A DNA stretch of 64,000 nt, from assembly GCF_039523235.1 (NCBI RefSeq), contig NZ_BAAAEX010000003.1; one strand, 5' to 3'. The stretch is from Castellaniella ginsengisoli. Lineage in GTDB: Bacteria > Pseudomonadota > Gammaproteobacteria > Burkholderiales > Burkholderiaceae_B. This document shows, one piece after another, positions 56,054 to 64,000 of this stretch. Each line of letters begins with the position of its first letter. Positions within the stretch are counted from its first letter, which is position 1. The notes beneath the pieces were generated by a model that ran no database searches, was not told the DNA's origin, and saw only the letters and a list, made by a program, of their open reading frames with translations. The position numbers and the translations under genes are program-made.

Positions 56054-56941
56054 TCAGACCCTCTTTTTCGACAGACGCTGCTTGACCAGCGGGATCACCA
56101 GCGCCACGGTGACCAGCACCGCGGTGACCAGGTTCAGATCCTGGGCCTTCAGGCCCACGAAGTCCGCGTTCAGCGCCAAGGCGATGAAGAAACGATAGAG
56201 CACGGCGCCGATCACCACCGCCAGCGTGGCCACCATCAGGCGGCGGCTGGGCATGATGGATTCGCCGATGATGACGGCCGCCAGACCGATGACGATGGTG
56301 CCGATGCCCATGGAGATATCCGCCCCGCCCTGGGACTGCGCGAACAAGGCGCCGGCCAGGCCGCACAGGGCATTGGAAATCGCCATGCCCAGCAACACCA
56401 TATTGTCCGTGCGGATCCCCTGGGCACGCGCCATGCGCGGGTTGGAACCCGTCGAGCGCATGGCCAGGCCCACCTGGGTGGCGAAAAACCAGTCCAGCAG
56501 CAGCTTGACGGCCACCACCAGCGCCAGCAGGATCAGCGGCCGGGCGATGTAATCTTCGATGCCGCCGGGCTGCAGCACCGTGAACACGGTGGGATCGGTG
56601 ATGAGCGGCACGTTGGGCGCATCCATGACGCGCAGGTTGATCGAATACAGCGCGATCATCATCAGGATGCTGGCCAGCAGATCCATGATCTTGAGCCGGA
56701 CGTTGAGCCAGCCCGTCACCATGCCGGCGAAACCGGCGGCCAGGGTCGCGATGCCGGTTGCCAGAAAGGGATCCGTGCCGTGATGGATGAGGATGGCGGC
56801 CGTTGCCCCGCCCAGGGGAAAGCTGCCGTCCACGGTCAGGTCGGGGAAATTCAGCACGCGGAAGGAAATCAGGACGCCCAGTGCGACCAGGCCGAATATC
56901 AACCCGATCTCGAGGGCGCCCCACATGGAATAGATGGACAT
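56054..56941 (-). CDS. ABC transporter permease (TrpY-like)
   Basis: A 295-residue membrane protein of the branched-chain amino acid/ribose type permeases, with about eight hydrophobic segments. The FRVLNFPDLTVDGSFPLGGA block and the GSNPRMARAQGIRTDNMVLL coupling loop are conserved. It follows the binding-protein gene after 94 bases with a perfect 24-base palindrome between. It ends SKKRV just before the ATPase start. A single permease gene implies a homodimer. Confidence 0.92.
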   Translation of the reverse strand: MSIYSMWGALEIGLIFGLVALGVLISFRVLNFPDLTVDGSFPLGGATAAILIHHGTDPFLATGIATLAAGFAGMVTGWLNVRLKIMDLLASILMMIALYSINLRVMDAPNVPLITDPTVFTVLQPGGIEDYIARPLILLALVVAVKLLLDWFFATQVGLAMRSTGSNPRMARAQGIRTDNMVLLGMAISNALCGLAGALFAQSQGGADISMGIGTIVIGLAAVIIGESIMPSRRLMVATLAVVIGAVLYRFFIALALNADFVGLKAQDLNLVTAVLVTVALVIPLVKQRLSKKRV

Positions 56942-56991
56942 GGGATGAGAATCTCTGGATGCGGCTCCACGCGCGGACGCCGCAATGACGG

Positions 56992-57015
56992 CCGGGCCGC
57001 CTCGAGGCGGCCCGG
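56992..57015 (-). terminator. perfect 24-base palindrome between binding protein and permease genes
   Basis: CCGGGCCGCC and GGCGGCCCGG flank a TCGA centre 20 bases after the binding-protein stop on the minus strand. It is probably a hairpin that protects or partly ends the binding-protein mRNA so that this subunit is made in excess. Confidence 0.55.
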
Positions 57016-57035
57016 GAACGCGGAACGAGCGGGAA

Positions 57036-58004
57036 TTACTGAATGACCTGGGCGGCGGACTTGACCAGGGCGTCGGACAAGGTCACGCCTTGTTTGGCCG
57101 CTGCGCCGGGATTGACGTAGAGCTCGACCTTGGAACTGGTTTCGGAGGCAATGTCGCCGGGCTTCTCGCCTTTCAGGATGCGCACCGCCAGCTTGCCGGT
57201 CTGGATGCCCAGGTCGTGATAGTTCACGCCCAGGGCGGCGATGGCGCCGCGCTTGACGCTGTCGGTGTCGGAAGCCACCAGGGGAATCTTGGCGGAATTG
57301 CCGACCTTGACCAGTGATTCGTAGGCGGACACGACGTTGTTGTCGGTGTTGGTGTAGATCACGTCGACCTTGCCGACCAGGCTGCGGGCGGCGGCGCCCA
57401 CATCCACGGTGCGGGCGGCGGTGGCTTCGACCAGGCTCATGCCCGATTGCGGCAGCAGTTCGCGCAGGCGCTTGACCACCACCACGGAATTGGCTTCGCC
57501 GGGGTTGTAGACCATGCCGACCTTTTTGGCGTCAGGCACGACCTGCTTGATCAGTTCGACCTGCTTTTCGAGCGACAGCGCATCGGACACGCCCGTGACG
57601 TTGGTGCCCGAAGCTTCCATACCCGGCACGAGCTGGGCGGCGGCCGGATCGGTGACGGCCGAATAGACCACCGGAATGGACTTGGTGGCGGCCACCACGG
57701 CCTGGGCGGACGGCGTGGCGATCGCGATGATCACGTCGGGCTTGTCGCCCACGAACTTGCGGGCGATCTGAGCGGCGATGGCGGTGTTGCCCTGGGCCGT
57801 CTGGAATTGCCATTTCAGGCCCTTGGCCTCGGTGTAGCCTGCCGAGGCCAGCGCCTCATGCACGCCGTCCCTCACGGCATCGAGGGCGGGATGCTCGACA
57901 ATGGAGGTGACCGCCACGGATTGAGCCTGGGCCTGCGCGGCAGCCAGCGCGCCGACCACGGCGGCGGCGCCCGCGAGCTTGCGAAGGACGGGATGCAGAT
58001 TCAT
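57036..58004 (-). CDS. ABC transporter substrate-binding protein (TrpX-like)
   Basis: A 322-residue periplasmic binding protein of the ABC_sub_bind family. A signal peptide (LAGAAAVVGALAAAQAQA) precedes SVAVTSIVEHPALDAVRDGV, the family start. VDVIYTNTDNNVVSAYE, IPLVASDTDSVKRGAIAALG and the YHDLGIQTGKLAVRIL helix are further conserved parts. Characterised members in Gram-positive bacteria bind tryptophan or tyrosine; the ligand here is not known. It heads the three-gene operon. Confidence 0.92.
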   Translation of the reverse strand: MNLHPVLRKLAGAAAVVGALAAAQAQAQSVAVTSIVEHPALDAVRDGVHEALASAGYTEAKGLKWQFQTAQGNTAIAAQIARKFVGDKPDVIIAIATPSAQAVVAATKSIPVVYSAVTDPAAAQLVPGMEASGTNVTGVSDALSLEKQVELIKQVVPDAKKVGMVYNPGEANSVVVVKRLRELLPQSGMSLVEATAARTVDVGAAARSLVGKVDVIYTNTDNNVVSAYESLVKVGNSAKIPLVASDTDSVKRGAIAALGVNYHDLGIQTGKLAVRILKGEKPGDIASETSSKVELYVNPGAAAKQGVTLSDALVKSAAQVIQ

Positions 58005-58284
58005 GAAGGGGCTCCTTTGAATGAGGGGCGATGCCGGGTCGTGCCCGGATCGTGCGATGCGGCGTTCAGTCTACCCGCCGGCATCAATATTTTCTGCAAG
58101 GGATATCCCTGCGGCGGCAATTATTGTAGCTTGGGTGCGGGATGAAGGGAGGGATGAAGAATAAAATACCAAAGAACAAAACAACATTGGAATCAATAAC
58201 CAATAAACAAATCAACACCCTCTTCTGACCCCACCAAAGTCCGGTGCCGTCCGGCGTTTGATGCCACAGCGTGGAAGCGCCCCA
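58005..58284. other. longest gene-free stretch, with an A-rich island
   Basis: This 280-base gap lies upstream of the binding-protein gene and after regA. Bases 58154-58214 are strongly A-rich on the plus strand, unlike the rest of the window, and a palindrome AGGGATATCCCT sits at 58099-58110. It should hold the promoter of the ABC operon and the end of the regBA transcript; I found no convincing promoter pair, and no terminator hairpin. Confidence 0.5.
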
Positions 58285-58848
58285 TCAACGGACCTGGCGC
58301 TTTTCCAGCTTGCGCGCCAAGGTGCGGCGGTGCATGCCCAGCCGGCGGGCCGTCTCTGAAATATTGAAATTGGTCGCCGCCAGCACTTCGTGGATGCGCT
58401 CCCATTCGAGCGTCTTGATCGACGCCTGGCGCGGCGCCAGCGCAGCCTCGACGTCGCCCTCGGTGCGGGCGAAGGCGCGTTCGATATCGTCCGTGTTCGA
58501 GGGCTTGGCCAGGTAATGGCAGGCGCCGAGCTTGACCGCCTCGACAGCCGTCGCGATGCTGGCAAAACCGGTGAGCACCACGATCAGCATCCCGGGCGCA
58601 TGCGCATGCAGCCGCTGCACGCAGGCCAGGCCGGAAGCCTCGCCCTGCAGCTTCAAATCCACGACGGCGTAGCCGGGCTCATGGCCTTGCGCGAGCAACG
58701 CCTCGACGGACTCGAGGCTGGCGGCGCGCAGCACATGGTAGCCGCGGCGCTCGAACGAGCGCACAAGGGACTGCGAAAGCGACTCGTCATCCTCGACCAC
58801 GAGCAGCAGGCGCTGCGCGTCGGCGCTCGCTTCATTTGACGGATTCAT
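58285..58848 (-). CDS. regA: RegA/PrrA-type response regulator
   Basis: A 187-residue redox response regulator. The receiver has Glu-Asp-Asp in LVVEDDESLSQSL, phosphoacceptor Asp64 in AVVDLKLQGEASG and the Lys of YLAKPSNTDD. The C-terminal Fis-type helix-turn-helix NISETARRLGMHRRTLARKL is the RegA/PrrA/ActR hallmark. The second of two close ATG codons is used because AGAGG lies six bases before it and abuts the first. It overlaps regB by 17 bases. RegA regulators control oxidases, photosynthesis or carbon and nitrogen fixation in relatives; here the cyo genes upstream are the likely first target. Confidence 0.93.
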   Translation of the reverse strand: MNPSNEASADAQRLLLVVEDDESLSQSLVRSFERRGYHVLRAASLESVEALLAQGHEPGYAVVDLKLQGEASGLACVQRLHAHAPGMLIVVLTGFASIATAVEAVKLGACHYLAKPSNTDDIERAFARTEGDVEAALAPRQASIKTLEWERIHEVLAATNFNISETARRLGMHRRTLARKLEKRQVR

Positions 58849-60145
58849 CGGCATCCTCTGGCGTCAGGGCGGACAAGGGAAAACGGATCGTGACGCAGGC
58901 ACCGCCTTCGGGCAGATTGTTCGCGCTCAAAGTCCCGCTCAAGGAGCGCGCCACCTTGTGTGACAAGAACAGGCCCAGCCCCCTGCCCGGCTGCGCCTTG
59001 GTGGACCGGTAGGGTTTGCCCAGCGAATCCAGAACTTCCCGGACGAAGCCCGGCCCCCTGTCGCAAACTTCAATCATGAGCTGGCCGTTTTCCAGGACAG
59101 CGGTCAGTTGCTGCAGCGTGGGCGAGGCCTCCAGGGCGTTGTTCAGGACATTGAACACCATTTGCTGGAGACCTTGGTCGGCGATCACCACGGCATCCGT
59201 ATCGATCCGGCGGCTGTATTTCAGACGGGCCCAGGGATGCGCCTGCCGCCATTGCGCCACCAGCCCATCGAGAAAGGCCGTCACGGTGGTGCGCGTCAGG
59301 ACTTCGCCGCGCACTTCTCCGGCCGACATCAGGATGCCGCTCAGGATGGCCTTGCAGCGCTGCACCTGCGCTTGCATATCCCGCACGTCCCGTTGCAGTT
59401 CGGCGTCGACGGCCACGGCGGGCGCATGCGCCCAGTCGCCCAGAATCACGTCCAGGGTCGCCAGAGGGGTGCCCAGCTCGTGGGCCGCTCCCGAGGCCAG
59501 CAGGCCCATGTGAACGATATGTTCCTCTTCGGACGCGCGCTGGCGCAGCGCGGCCAGGCGCGCGTCGCGCGTGCGTACGTTCTGCGTGATCCGCGTGATG
59601 AAGGCCGCCAGCAGGACGGCATTCAAGGCGAAGCAGACCAGCATCCCCAGCACGAAGGGGCTGTTCAGCCCTCCGCCCAGGTCCAAGGGCAGGGTATAGC
59701 CATGATGATGCGTCAGCACCAGCCCGGCGAATGCCGCCGAGGTCACGCCCGCCATCATCCAGGTCGTGCGCCTTTGCAGCAGGACGGCCGCCAGCGCCAC
59801 CTGCAGCAGGTAGAGAAAAATGAAGGGATTGGTGGCGCCGCCGCTCAAATAAAGCTGGGCGGTCAGCGCCATGACGTCGACGAGCAGCGCCAGAAACAAC
59901 TCGATCTGGCTCACGGGAAAATGCCACTTCAGGCGCAACTGGCTGAAGAGGTTGTAGACGATCAGTAGCCCCACCACCAGCGCCATGTTGAACAACGGGA
60001 GCGCCAGGGAGAATCCGTCCACGGCCACGACGATGGCCAGCACCTGGCCGAGCACTGCGATCCAGCGCAGTTGGATCAGCAGACGCAGGTTCTGCCGGCC
60101 CGCCACGTGCGTGCCGTCCGCAAATCCCGGCGGCCGCTCGATCAT
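58832..60145 (-). CDS. regB: RegB/PrrB-type redox sensor histidine kinase
   Basis: A 437-residue membrane kinase with six hydrophobic segments (about residues 22-185). The ubiquinone-binding motif GGATNPF is at 102-108 and the phosphoacceptor His222 in GAAHELGTPLATL. Cys264 in QRCKAIL sits where R. capsulatus RegB has its redox-active Cys265, so the two known redox inputs, quinone pool and cysteine oxidation, both appear kept. The ATPase domain shows NVLNNALEASP, CDRGPGF and GRGLGLFLSHKVA. The start at MIERPPG overlaps the SURF1 stop (ATGA), coupling the sensor to the oxidase genes. Confidence 0.94.
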   Translation of the reverse strand: MIERPPGFADGTHVAGRQNLRLLIQLRWIAVLGQVLAIVVAVDGFSLALPLFNMALVVGLLIVYNLFSQLRLKWHFPVSQIELFLALLVDVMALTAQLYLSGGATNPFIFLYLLQVALAAVLLQRRTTWMMAGVTSAAFAGLVLTHHHGYTLPLDLGGGLNSPFVLGMLVCFALNAVLLAAFITRITQNVRTRDARLAALRQRASEEEHIVHMGLLASGAAHELGTPLATLDVILGDWAHAPAVAVDAELQRDVRDMQAQVQRCKAILSGILMSAGEVRGEVLTRTTVTAFLDGLVAQWRQAHPWARLKYSRRIDTDAVVIADQGLQQMVFNVLNNALEASPTLQQLTAVLENGQLMIEVCDRGPGFVREVLDSLGKPYRSTKAQPGRGLGLFLSHKVARSLSGTLSANNLPEGGACVTIRFPLSALTPEDADESVK

Positions 60146-60912
60146 ATCGCCCCCTTGGCGCGGCGCCGCCATTCCTGGCGCGCGCCATAGACCATGGCCG
60201 CCGCCGTCATGGCCGCCAGGGCGTACCAGGTCAATGCGTAGCTGAGGTGCGCATCGCGAAAATGCACGACCGTCAAGCCGGGCACGGGCCACCGGCGCGG
60301 CGCCGGCGCATGGATGCCGGCCGCGCCGTTCGCGGATTGGTCGACGAAATAGGGCGCGACCGGCTGCAAGCCCAGAAACTGCGCCATGGCGGCCACGTCG
60401 CGCGAATACCAGCGGCCTTCGGCCGGCGCATTGCTTCGAAGGAAACCGCCGCCCGGCTGCGACAAACGCAGCAGGCCTTCGATCCGGATCGGGCCTGCCG
60501 GCGGGGTTTCGCCCCGGCGGCCGGGATCGCGGTGCTCGGCATCGACGAAACCGCGGTTGATGAAGACGATGCTGCCGTCGTCCCGGCGCAGCGGCGTCAT
60601 GACCCAGAAGCCGGCGCCAAGACGGGTGTTGGCCTGGACCAGGATTTCGTGATTCAGCAAGACCCCCTGCAGCGCGACTCGCCGGTACTCGTCGAGCTCG
60701 CCCCTCAAGCCGGACCAGGCATCAGCCCCCGGCGCGGGGGTGGGCGGTGCATGCTGGAAGCCGTCGACCCGGGCGATGAGCGCATGCTTCCAGTGCATCC
60801 GGTGGACCTGCCAGGTACCCAGCGCCATGAAGCCGCCCAGCGCCACCGCGAGAAGGACGGTCCAGAGGACGAGCCATCCGGTGGGCAGCGGGCGTGAGGG
60901 GCGTTGAGACAC
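60142..60912 (-). CDS. SURF1 family oxidase assembly protein
   Basis: A 256-residue protein with an N-terminal membrane segment (WLVLWTVLLAVALGGFMALG), the family GTWQVHRMHWK motif just after it, a periplasmic domain with FVNRGFV-like VFINRGFVDAEHR, and a C-terminal membrane segment (YALTWYALAAMTAAAMVYG). SURF1 proteins help insert heme into subunit I of heme-copper oxidases. It lies 73 bases after cyoD on the same strand and overlaps regB. SURF1 genes usually accompany aa3-type oxidases, so its place in a quinol oxidase operon is notable. Confidence 0.93.
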   Translation of the reverse strand: MSQRPSRPLPTGWLVLWTVLLAVALGGFMALGTWQVHRMHWKHALIARVDGFQHAPPTPAPGADAWSGLRGELDEYRRVALQGVLLNHEILVQANTRLGAGFWVMTPLRRDDGSIVFINRGFVDAEHRDPGRRGETPPAGPIRIEGLLRLSQPGGGFLRSNAPAEGRWYSRDVAAMAQFLGLQPVAPYFVDQSANGAAGIHAPAPRRWPVPGLTVVHFRDAHLSYALTWYALAAMTAAAMVYGARQEWRRRAKGAI

Positions 60913-60985
60913 GGGGGGAGAAAGGAGGCGGACCTGGAAAGCGGCGAACGCGGCGGGCCGAAGCGTGCCCGCGTCCGCCCGGAGA

Positions 60986-61372
60986 CTACATCGACGACAT
61001 GTCGTGCAAATGCTCCGGCATCATATTGACGTTCAAATGGTACATCACCCATAGCGACCCCGCTAAAGCGATGGCCACGATGATGACGGTGAAGATCAGC
61101 GCCAGCAATGTCCAGCCTCCTTCGGAGCGCGGGCTCATGTGCAGGAAATACACCATATGCACGACCATTTGCACGGCGCCGATCAGCAGGATCGCAAGAG
61201 CGGTCGCGTTGGAACTCGCCAGCACGCCGTCCATGACCAGCCAGAACGGGATCACGGTCAGGATCACCGACAGGATGAAGCCGGTCATGTAGCCCTTGAA
61301 CGTGCCGGGAGCATGGCCGCCCTCCCCGGCGTGGGCCGCGTGGTGCCCGGGCGTGGCGTGATCGTGGCTCAT
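60986..61372 (-). CDS. cyoD: cytochrome o ubiquinol oxidase subunit IV
   Basis: A 128-residue small subunit with three membrane segments (YMTGFILSVILTVIPFWLV, ALAILLIGAVQMVVHMVYFL, LLALIFTVIIVAIALAGSLWV) and a His-rich N-terminus (SHDHATPGHHAAHAGEGGH). The VQMVVHMVYFLHM stretch is characteristic of CyoD. It assists assembly of the CuB site in subunit I. The ATG overlaps the cyoC stop by four bases. Confidence 0.95.
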   Translation of the reverse strand: MSHDHATPGHHAAHAGEGGHAPGTFKGYMTGFILSVILTVIPFWLVMDGVLASSNATALAILLIGAVQMVVHMVYFLHMSPRSEGGWTLLALIFTVIIVAIALAGSLWVMYHLNVNMMPEHLHDMSSM

Positions 61373-61998
61373 GGCAGCACTCCCATCAGGTAGACAAAGG
61401 TGAAGACGCCGATCCAGATCACGTCCAGAAAGTGCCAGAACATCGACAGGCACATCAACCGGCGGCGGTTCTCGGGAATCAGGCCGTGGCGGCCAAGCTG
61501 GAACAGCAGCGTGACCAGCCACACGACCCCGAAGGTCACGTGCAGGCCGTGGGTGCCGACCAGCGCGAAGAAGGACGACAGGAAGGCGCTGCGCCAGGGG
61601 CCTGCCCCGTGCTCGATCAGGTGGTGGAATTCATACAGTTCCAGCCCCAGAAAGGCCAGCCCGAACAGCCCGGTCACGACCAGCCAGGCCAGCGTCCCCC
61701 GCAGCCGGCCTCGCTGCGACTCCAGCATCGCGAAGCCATAGGTGATCGACGAGAACAGCAGCATGGCCGTATTCACCGCCACCAGCGGCAGATCGAACAG
61801 ATCGGCGCCGGTCGGGCCGCCCGCATACGCCCTGCCCTGCACGCCGTACACGGCGAACAGGCAGGCGAAGATCAGGCAATCGCTCATCAGGTAGATCCAG
61901 AAGCCGAGCAGCGTGCCGTTTTCCGGATGAAGGGGTTCCCGGACGATGAAGCGGGCATCGTCGGCGGCGGAGGCGTGCAGGATGGAGGTATCAGACAT
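61369..61998 (-). CDS. cyoC: cytochrome o ubiquinol oxidase subunit III
   Basis: A 209-residue membrane subunit with five hydrophobic segments. GTLLGFWIYLMSDCLIFACL in the first segment, LELYEFHHLIEHGAGP and GTHGLHVTFGVVWLV are the conserved CyoC blocks. The N-terminus MSDTSILHASAADD is short and polar. It overlaps the end of cyoB by eight bases, and cyoD follows with an ATGA. Confidence 0.97.
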   Translation of the reverse strand: MSDTSILHASAADDARFIVREPLHPENGTLLGFWIYLMSDCLIFACLFAVYGVQGRAYAGGPTGADLFDLPLVAVNTAMLLFSSITYGFAMLESQRGRLRGTLAWLVVTGLFGLAFLGLELYEFHHLIEHGAGPWRSAFLSSFFALVGTHGLHVTFGVVWLVTLLFQLGRHGLIPENRRRLMCLSMFWHFLDVIWIGVFTFVYLMGVLP

Positions 61999-63982
61999 GG
62001 CGGGCCAACTGCAGAGTACGGGCTTGCTCCGCGTGCGCCACGTCCGAAGCGCTGACGTGGGTATCGCGGCGGTAGTTGAAGGTGTGGCCTATGGCGGCGG
62101 CGACCAGGAGGGCGAAGGAGGCGATCGTCAACGCCCACATGTGCCAGATCAGGGCGAAGCCAAGGATCGAGCTCAGCACGGCCAGCGTAAAGCCGGCGGC
62201 GGTGTTCTTCGGCATGTGGATGTCGACGAAGCCGCTTTCGGGCCGGCGGTAGCCCGCCTGCTTCATGTGCCACCAGGCATCGCGCTCATGGATGCGCGGC
62301 GTGAAGGCGAAGTTGTAATCCGGCGGCGGGGACGAGGTCGACCATTCCAGCGTGCGGCCGTCCCAGGGATCGCCGGTATGGTCGCGCAAGGTTTCGCGAT
62401 CGCGCCAACTGACATAGAGCTGCACCAGGAAGAAGGCAATGCCCAGCGCGATCAGGAAGGCCCCGACGGCAGCGATCTGGAACCAGATCTGCAGCGAGGG
62501 ATCCTCGAAATGGCTCAGGCGGCGGGTCACGCCCATCAGGCCCAGGATGTAGAGCGGCATGAAGGCGACCCAGAAGCCCACGACCCAGCACCAGAACGAA
62601 CACTTCCCCCAGAACACATTCAGGCGGAAGCCGAAGGCCTTCGGAAACCAGTAATTGATCGCGGCGAACAGACCGAACACCACTCCGCCGATGATGACGT
62701 TATGGAAGTGCGCGATCAGGAACAGGCTGTTGTGCAGCACGAAATCGGCCGGCGGCACGGCCAGCAGCACGCCCGTCATGCCGCCGATCACAAAAGTGAT
62801 CATGAAAGCCACCGTCCACATCATCGGCAGCTCGAAGCGGATGCGGCCCCGGTACATGGTGAACAGCCAGTTGAAGATCTTCGCCCCCGTGGGGATCGAG
62901 ATGATCATCGTCGTGATGCCAAAGAAGGAATTCACGCTGGCACCCGATCCCATGGTAAAGAAATGATGCAGCCAGACCAGGTAGGACAGGACCGTGATCA
63001 CGATGGTCGCATACACCATGGAGGTATAGCCGAACAAGCGTTTGCCGCAGTACGTGGAAGTGATCTCCGAGAACACGCCGAAAAGCGGCAGGATCAGGAT
63101 GTAGACTTCGGGGTGGCCCCATATCCAGATCAGGTTCACGTACATCATCGGGTTGCCGCCCAGGTCGTTCGTGAAGAACTGGGTTCCCAGGTAACGGTCC
63201 ATGCCGAGCAGTGCAAGCGTGGCCGTCAACACCGGGAAGGTGATGATGATCAGGATGTTGGTGCACAGGGCGGTCCAGGTGAAGACCGGCATCTTCATGA
63301 GCTTCATGCCCGGCGCGCGCATCTTGATGATGGTGACCGCCAGGTTGATCCCCGACAGCAGCGTGCCCACCCCCGCAACCTGCAAGGCCCAGATGTAGTA
63401 GCCCACCCCCACGTCGGGGCTGAAGTCCAGGCCCGAGAGCGGCGGGTAGGCCAGCCAGCCGGTGCGGGCGAACTCGCCCACGAACAAGGACATCATCACC
63501 AGGACGGCGCCGCCCGTGGTCATCCAGAAGCTGAAGTTGTTCAGGAACGGGAAGGCGACGTCGCGCGCGCCGATCTGCAGCGGCACAATGTAGTTCATCA
63601 GACCGGTGATGAACGGCATGGCCACGAAGAAAATCATGATCACGCCATGCGCCGTGAATATCTGGTCGTAGTGATGCGGCGGCAGGTAGCCCAGCGCGTC
63701 GCCGAAAGACACCGCCTGCTGCAGGCGCATCATGGCGGCGTCGGCGAAACCGCGCAGCAGCATCACCACCCCCAGCACCATGTACATGATGCCGATTTTC
63801 TTGTGATCGATGCTGACGATCCAGTCGCGCCACAAAGGCCCCCAGAGACGGTAGCGTGTCATCAGGGCCAGGACGGCCAGTCCGGTCACGGCCACCCCGA
63901 TGAAAGTGGCCACCAGGATGGGCTCGTGGTAGGGAATGGCTTCCAGGCTGAGCCTGCCCAGGATCCAGGTTCGCAAATCCAT
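61991..63982 (-). CDS. cyoB: cytochrome o ubiquinol oxidase subunit I
   Basis: A 663-residue catalytic subunit with 15 predicted membrane segments, which reduces oxygen to water with electrons from quinol and pumps protons. Quinol-site residues known from E. coli CyoB are kept: Arg77 and Asp81 in RGFADA, His104 and Gln107 in HHYDQIFTAHG. His112 is a low-spin heme ligand; WGHPEVYIL and WLHHFF carry the CuB ligands, and FLIAHFHNVI the two heme ligands. These show a quinol rather than cytochrome c oxidase. GGAG lies eight bases before the ATG. Confidence 0.98.
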   Translation of the reverse strand: MDLRTWILGRLSLEAIPYHEPILVATFIGVAVTGLAVLALMTRYRLWGPLWRDWIVSIDHKKIGIMYMVLGVVMLLRGFADAAMMRLQQAVSFGDALGYLPPHHYDQIFTAHGVIMIFFVAMPFITGLMNYIVPLQIGARDVAFPFLNNFSFWMTTGGAVLVMMSLFVGEFARTGWLAYPPLSGLDFSPDVGVGYYIWALQVAGVGTLLSGINLAVTIIKMRAPGMKLMKMPVFTWTALCTNILIIITFPVLTATLALLGMDRYLGTQFFTNDLGGNPMMYVNLIWIWGHPEVYILILPLFGVFSEITSTYCGKRLFGYTSMVYATIVITVLSYLVWLHHFFTMGSGASVNSFFGITTMIISIPTGAKIFNWLFTMYRGRIRFELPMMWTVAFMITFVIGGMTGVLLAVPPADFVLHNSLFLIAHFHNVIIGGVVFGLFAAINYWFPKAFGFRLNVFWGKCSFWCWVVGFWVAFMPLYILGLMGVTRRLSHFEDPSLQIWFQIAAVGAFLIALGIAFFLVQLYVSWRDRETLRDHTGDPWDGRTLEWSTSSPPPDYNFAFTPRIHERDAWWHMKQAGYRRPESGFVDIHMPKNTAAGFTLAVLSSILGFALIWHMWALTIASFALLVAAAIGHTFNYRRDTHVSASDVAHAEQARTLQLARHV

Positions 63983-63984
63983 CT

Positions 63985-64000
63985 TTACTTCTCCATAGGC
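63985..64000 (-). CDS. cyoA: possible last codons of cyoA (subunit II)
   Basis: In one frame the last bases of the window read Pro-Met-Glu-Lys-stop, ending two bases before the cyoB ATG. In all cyo operons cyoA precedes cyoB, so this is probably its C-terminus, but four codons are too few to prove it. Confidence 0.35.

Noticed and set aside
58193..58405. A 70-codon frame overlapping the end of regA
   Set aside because: It reads a different frame of the regA 3' end, has no recognisable motif, and regA there encodes a conserved helix-turn-helix.

Overview
The window is a GC-rich chromosomal segment with tightly packed genes, many start/stop overlaps and no gene-free stretch above 300 bases (the longest is 58005-58284). 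Gene content and order point to a Gram-negative betaproteobacterium of the order Burkholderiales, most probably an Alcaligenaceae member (Bordetella/Achromobacter-like). The clues are lipid A and Bam genes, a PDH cluster whose E3 carries its own lipoyl domain, a bo3-type quinol oxidase and RegBA. The genus is inference. I saw no tRNA, rRNA, IS element, prophage or CRISPR array.

Layout: 1-5 kb has an acyl-CoA dehydrogenase start, rnfH-ratA, smpB, an alkyltransferase, and ppsA divergent from its regulator ppsR. From 21.6 kb back to 6.0 kb on the minus strand runs the envelope and translation cluster rpsB-tsf-pyrH-frr-uppS-cdsA-dxr-rseP-bamA-skp-lpxD-fabZ-lpxA-lpxB-rnhB plus a SpoU-type rRNA methyltransferase. 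It links ribosome function, isoprenoid and phospholipid precursors, outer-membrane protein assembly and lipid A synthesis. Divergent from rpsB are map, glnD and dsbB. Next come folC-dedD-cvpA-purF (minus), then aceE-aceF-lpdA (minus), which ends in a clear intrinsic terminator. Divergent from aceE is a PAS sensor kinase with a FixJ-like regulator, followed by folD, an M3 oligopeptidase and a SCO1 protein.

From 42 to 47.2 kb lies a copper module: SCO1, a flavin disulfide oxidoreductase, copZ, a perfect MerR-type dyad, copA and cueR. From 54.4 kb down to 47.2 kb the minus strand carries an RND efflux operon that continues into pdxJ and a nitroreductase, with a TetR gene upstream. A three-gene ABC transporter of the TrpXYZ type follows (55.2-58.0 kb). 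The window ends in a respiratory cluster cyoB-cyoC-cyoD-SURF1-regB-regA, in which a redox-sensing two-component system is translationally coupled to an oxidase assembly factor.

Most genes are ordinary housekeeping genes. The parts most worth a second look are the symmetric copper operator with its linked flavoprotein, the oxidase/SURF1/RegBA fusion of functions, the two-component pair facing the PDH operon, the inverted repeat ahead of ppsA, and the efflux operon reading into vitamin B6 synthesis.
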